From Lactuca virosa (taxonomy: Eukaryota; Streptophyta; Magnoliopsida; Asterales; Asteraceae), in contig CAKMRJ010003334.1 in the NCBI GenBank assembly GCA_928212115.1, forward strand, positions 104,874,843-104,938,842: 64,000 bases of DNA. The letters run 5' to 3'. Below the pieces are notes generated by a model. It was not told the origin of the DNA. It did not search any database and saw only the letters and a program-made list of their open reading frames with translations. Within the stretch, counting starts at the first letter, position 1. Every line of letters starts with the position of its first letter. A program made the position numbers and the translations under genes. Below, piece by piece: positions 56,379 to 64,000 of the stretch.

Positions 56379-59284
56379 TGTGATAACCGTCAAATTCAAG
56401 TCAAAGTCAAAGTCAACAAGTCAAAGTCATCAAGTCAAACCGGTCAAACTTAATTAGTACTTGTATGTTAAAAGTTATTCTATGTATAAAAATGTGCATT
56501 TGTATGTCAAGAATTCGAGTGTCTCGAAGAATCTATATGTTTAGCAATGTAAAAACCCTAAAAAGGGAGTTAAACGCATCAAAACACGACTATGGACCCT
56601 TTTGGGGACTTAAAACAATCATAAACGAAGCATAACGGGATTCACGAACCTTGCATTACGAGATTATACGATAATAATGGCTAAGATTAAATCTCTCCCA
56701 AATCTCTCCAAGTATGTGAAATCTCTCCCAAATCTCTCCAAGTATGTGAAATCTCTCCCAAATCTCTCCAAGTATGTGAAATCTCTCCCAAATCTCTCCA
56801 AGTATGTGAAATCTCCCCAAGTATGTGAAATCTCTCCCAAATCTCTCTCAAACTTTTTATAGTCATCCGGGTCATCCCGACCCTTAAGTTGGCCAAAAAC
56901 CGCTTGAAACGGAGAGTTATATCGAAAAACGGCTAATTAGGGTCGAAACCCTTCTTAGGAACCGAACCTCTTAGGAGCTGAACCCTCCTATTAGAGCCGA
57001 AGCCTCTCAGAACCGAACTTGTCAGAAGTGAACCTGTCAGAACCGAACATTCGAACCGAAGCCTGAGAGCCGAACTAGCATGCAGGACCGAAACTCCCTA
57101 CAACCGAAAATAGGCCGAACCCTCGGTCCATTTCGGCTCCATAGCAATTTCGGACCGAGCCTCCACCTTCGGTTCCTCCTCTCGCACCTTCGGTCCCTTC
57201 TCCCTTCTCTCGGTTCCTTCTCCTTTCCTCTCGGTTCTCACCTTCTAAGAGCCGAACCTCGCAGGTTCGGTCCATAATGCCCGGTTTTCGACTACTTTCG
57301 CTTCCTAAGCCCGTTTTTGACGGGATTTTTTTCACCAAATTCATATTTTTACCATTTTAAACCCCCAAAACTCATATTTTATTTATTTCTCAAAGATTTA
57401 TTAATTAAAATCATTATTTTATATTAAGAGGAGTATTCTACCCCACAAGTGGGTCAAGTGTGCCCACTTGCTTCCATGTGTCATCTCCTCATTAGTCCAA
57501 CCCTATCCACATCACACAAACCAAGACACACATCCCTTCAACCTTGCCACTTGCTCCAGCAACATCTATATAAAGAAATCCCTGGAGGATTTCTTTGTTC
57601 ACTTTGATCAAATCCTTCACTTACACACTTCTCAAACCACCTCAAGAAAGCTTCTTTTCTCTCTACTTCCCACCAGTTTGTGCTAGTGTTCTTAAGCTAC
57701 TACTTCACTTTTTGGATCATCCAAGCTTTCACGTGTTCAGCAAGTGTTCTTGACTTGATACTCTTCGTCTTCGACCTTCCATTCTTCAAGAAATCACTCA
57801 AGGTGAGTTCATACCCCTACATTTTCCCGTTTTCTTTAGTTTTCAGGGGGGGGGGGGAATACAAGTTAAAACACCAAAACATATTTGAAACTTAACTTGA
57901 CAGGTTACAACAGAAAAGTTGTGACCTGTTCACGAACTGTTTATTCAACTTAAACTTAATATTTTTCAAAACTGTTTAATATGCATATATTTCAGGTTTA
58001 TACCTTTAAAATGACTACTTGCACATCTCCATACGATTTTTCTACAATTTATGGTGATTTTTACAAAACTGCCTATCATTGCAGCATCAAAGTCGGACCA
58101 GGTTGTGAAGATGAACATTTTCACCCTGGTTTGAGACCACCAAAAATTATAGGAAAATTTATGGATACAGTAGACTCTTTTTCCAAATACTCCGAGTTTA
58201 CGGATTCAGTTTTCGACTTACGATGATTTTTCTATAAATATTCTAAAACAGTGACAGTTAAGGGTAAAACTGTCAAATACATGTTTAAGAGTTATTCACA
58301 CCTTGTAACATGCTGAGCAAGGTGTGTACGATTTACACGTAGTATTTTAAATGTTATTTTATGGAAATACAAAGACATGCATAACAAGGTTTCATTCAAA
58401 CACACAACACTTTTGATAAACTATAATAGGTATAGTTTGAGCACTTCGTTTGACAAAGAAAACAATAATTCAATCGACTTACAAAACAAGTATTTCATTA
58501 CACACTACGTGAACTTGTTAATAAATAAATTTGTGAGACATTCTCCTTCGGGGTACTCTTAAGTACCATAGTAAAGTCCTGTAGTTATAATCAGAATCTC
58601 CTGGAGGGAGAGCGTGATAGTTGTGTATAGATCTATATTGGGTCTGACAAACCCGCACCTAAGCTGCTTGCAACAGCTAGACCGCCAGGTCTGGGGTGAC
58701 AAGTGTCATAACATTTCTGACGCCTGAAGAACGTCGAGTACGAGGTCTTCGAGTTTAGTATGGTTATAACATCTCACATGGGAAATTAACAAAACACACA
58801 GTTCACGGGGATTTAAGGAGTTTTATTTAAATATAAAACCACACACACACAAGTATGACGATTTACTTACATACACTAAATCTTAGTTCAGTTAAGACTA
58901 TAACAACCCATTAGAAAATATTGGATTTTCTGGAAACAAACTTGTAACAAACAAAAAGGAACATCATTCATTTTTCATTCATAAATTTGCTTATGAACTC
59001 ACCAGCTTTATGCTGATACTCTTTCAAAAACAACTTGTATTCTCAGGTAATCAGTAATACAGGTAATCACAAGAATTCTGAAGTCAAGACGCTAAGGCGT
59101 AGATTCTTTTTCTATATTTTGACATCATATGTAATTTATTTGGAAACATGTACTTTTGAAACAATGTAAACTTTTAAATTATATTTATGATGGTTGTGTT
59201 TACTTTCTTCACTATGGTTATGATACTGAGCATGACGTCCTCCGCCCCTAAACGTTTCCGCCATTCTGGTTTGGGGGTGTGACA
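56379..59284 (+). mobile_element. Solo LTR of the type-2 family, TSD TTATA
   Basis: It starts TGTGATAACCGTCAAA and ends TTTGGGGGTGTGACA, 2906 bp, with TTATA on both sides (56374-56378 and 59285-59289). It contains a 30-bp tandem repeat (56691-56850), AACCGAAC-like words (56950-57120), an AAG/GTGAGTTCATACCCC block (57801-57817), a G11 run (57847) and TATTCTCAGG (about 59038-59047). The 3' half matches 1-1513. It landed inside the TATA box of LTR E. Confidence 0.93.
56691..56850. repeat. 30-bp tandem repeat
   Basis: Four perfect units of ATCTCTCCCAAATCTCTCC plus AAGTATGTGAA (56691-56810), then partial units. It reads through in frame because 30 is a multiple of three, which produces a false repetitive ORF on both strands. 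Confidence 0.9.
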
Positions 59285-59840
59285 TTATATAGGATACAAC
59301 ACCCTAAATTAGGGTTTCCACTAACTTCTCGTACGTCCCGCATAATCCTCGTACGCCTAGCATACGAGGTCTCACATCCACGATCAGATCCTCCTAGTAC
59401 GCTAAGCGTACACTAGTGTACGCATCACATACCAACCCTCGCACAAGTACACCCTGCGTACTCCCTAGGTACGCCCCCGCGTACTAGGGTTTCCCTTAAA
59501 CCCTAAAATACTCCGAATGCCATAACTTTCTCATCATAAATCCGATTTCGACGATCCTTATATCCATTAAAAGGTAACGAGAAGCTCTACGCTTTAATCA
59601 ACTCATACTTTCCTTACAATTTCCCGAATAAGAATCCAATTTCCATAAAATCCCTAGCTGACATATTACCGAAATACCCATTGGTGCCAAAACACAGACC
59701 GAACTCCCAGATCATCCAAATTACATTACCCACACCCAAATGGGTATAAATCTTTTTTCCTCAAAGGCCCTAAGCCTGATGATACTCGGTCTTTGCGTCA
59801 CCACCCTCACATAGAAAACGATTCGGAACAGGAAGTTACA

Positions 59841-61159
<1,319 letters not shown>

Positions 61160-62106
61160 AAAGTCTTAAGGAAAACTATAAGCAGGGAGCGAAGCAAAAA
61201 ACATGAAATAATTCATCGCAAAAATTTTCGTAAATATAAGGAGGCACGAGGCACCCATTTAGAAGACGTGGTGCGTCCCAGACCAAGGGTTGATGACGTT
61301 TTTTAGGGTTTTGTGCATATTTAAGGGGTACAAACCCCTACGGTTCCGTCATTCGCAACCTCCATCACCCTCCAAACATTCCTTGAGAAACCATATCCTC
61401 TATTGAAGGGGTTTGAGCTCATCCTCTCTCTTTTGATGTTATTTTGATGATCTAGAGAGAAGAAACACGAAAGATTGATCAAGGAAGCTTTGCATTTAAA
61501 GTAATCAACCTTCTTATAATTTTTGGACCTTTGTAAGTTTCAAAGGCTTGTTTAATAGGGTTTGAAGTACTCCAAAGCTTATGATTCATGTTTAACCAGA
61601 TTTGATCATTTCATGGGTTAAATAAGGCATGCAAGAGCTCACTTTGCTCGATGCATGAAGATGAGTGCATTTTGGGCACTTTTAAGATATAGGGTTTTAG
61701 ATTTTACTTGTGTAGACCATTCTAATGGATAAAGTTGGAAACTTTATGTATTAAGACACTAAGGAGACTCGGATATGAAGGTTGGAACTTCTGACTTAAT
61801 GGATTAAGTTGATTATCAGTTGTTTTTCTAGAGGACACATGGGCCTTTCTAGAGCGCGTCGCCCCATTTTGAAAAAAAAATGACTAATTTTCCTTTTAAT
61901 GGGGGTAGAGTGCTCAGAAGGGGGTGTTGGGTACCTTTGATCACATTGTTGACTTTTTGACATTTTGACCAAGTTTGACTTTGGGTCAAACTTTAGGATT
62001 TTAACCTTATTTTGTGTTTAGGTGGTTCGTGAGACCAACTTTTATGTGTGTTAGTGTGCGATTATGATTTTTCCATATTTATTGTGAAGTGAATCTTCTC
62101 ACTATA
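61160..62106 (+). repeat. Partial gypsy-type LTR (family G), truncated on both sides
   Basis: It shows the same order as families A and B: word-like GACGTGGTGCGTCCC (about 61266), TTTTAGGGTTTTGTG, a TATA-like CATATTTAAGGGG (about 61315), a leader, GCGCGTCGCCCC (about 61855), TTGACCAAGTTTGACTTTGG, and GAATCTTCTCACTATAC (62089-62105), which aligns with the GTGAGTCTTCTCACTATAC block. It breaks off at 62106, where the next LTR begins. The 5' end is not found. Confidence 0.6.

Positions 62107-64000
<1,894 letters not shown>

Larger units (their letters stand above)
54529..59840 (-). mobile_element. Solo LTR (family E) carrying a nested LTR
   Basis: The ends are TGTAACATCCC (54529) and GGAAGTTACA (59840). 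The flanks CCTTT (54524-54528) and CCTCT (59841-59845) are a probable TSD with one mismatch. Removing 56379-59289 leaves about 2.4 kb. In minus orientation: GTACGC/GCGTAC words (59330-59485), AAACCCTAATTTAGGG, a TATA box now interrupted by the nested LTR, a second word cluster (55705-55800, including GTACGCGGGGCGTAC at 55710-55724), GAGAG/GTGAGTCTTCC (about 55333-55347), a 38-bp-type tandem repeat (54819-54990) and TTTCAG/GTAC (about 54713). No internal coding region. Confidence 0.8.

Noticed and set aside
56691..56850. Regular 30-bp repeats resembling a CRISPR array
   Set aside because: Units are contiguous with no unique spacers, lie inside an LTR, and the genome is a plant.

Overview
This window looks like a repeat-packed stretch of a eudicot plant nuclear genome. 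The LTR styles suggest Asteraceae, possibly lettuce-like; that is recall, not a search. The supports are AT-rich non-coding DNA, spliced genes with GT-AG introns, plant-type retrotransposons primed by initiator-tRNA-Met, and MULE, hAT and PIF/Harbinger DNA transposons. Only two genes look like intact host genes: a ten-exon FKBP/TPR immunophilin of the ROF1/FKBP62 type (26427-29292, +) and a three-exon single-pass membrane protein of unknown function (50883-51826, -, with a probable 5'UTR exon near 52.4 kb).

Layout. 1-1513 is the 3' part of a large LTR. 1518-18208 is one Mutator-like element (about 95-bp TIRs) that carries a convergent pair of broken genes: a GRF zinc-finger gene (+) and a SWIM-type transposase (-). 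It was later interrupted by a solo LTR (2383-5222, TSD TGTTC) and by a full-length chromodomain Ty3/gypsy element (9281-17855). About 18.7-24.0 kb is a PIF/Harbinger element whose transposase gene was hit by a hAT element (19270-21782, 8-bp TSD). 24338-26029 is a 570-bp-arm foldback that ends about 280 bp upstream of the FKBP TATA box. 26.4-29.3 kb is the FKBP gene. 29.9-36.1 kb holds small insertions, a Tourist-like MITE and a second, broken copy of the FKBP 3' end. 36.6-38.3 kb is a hAT relic. 38345-46334 is a decayed Ty1/copia element interrupted by a solo gypsy LTR (42167-43875, TSD CACAT). 46335-49872 holds two more solo LTRs. 50.9-52.6 kb is the membrane-protein gene. 54.3-61.0 kb is a TIR element containing an LTR (54529-59840), which itself contains a solo LTR (56379-59284, TSD TTATA). 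61.2-64 kb is two further LTR pieces.

Most interesting signal. At least six distinct LTR families share one module order: near-palindromic, CpG-bearing words just upstream of the TATA box; a second cluster of the same word mid-LTR; a conserved AG/GTGAGT-like block; tandem hairpin repeats; and a conserved block around GGGGAACTCACTAAGC ending in TTTCAG/G. The word differs by family (GTACGC-NNN-GCGTAC, ACTCG-N-CGAGT, CCACG-N-CGTGG, CTATAG pairs and so on). It can change while the surrounding LTR stays alignable, and stems show compensatory changes. I know of no description of this. It looks like a set of interchangeable cis-elements in LTR promoters and leaders.

Almost all mobile-element coding sequence here is broken by stops, frameshifts or lost catalytic residues, so transposition from these copies is unlikely. 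Many of the nonsense changes fit C-to-T decay of methylated DNA.
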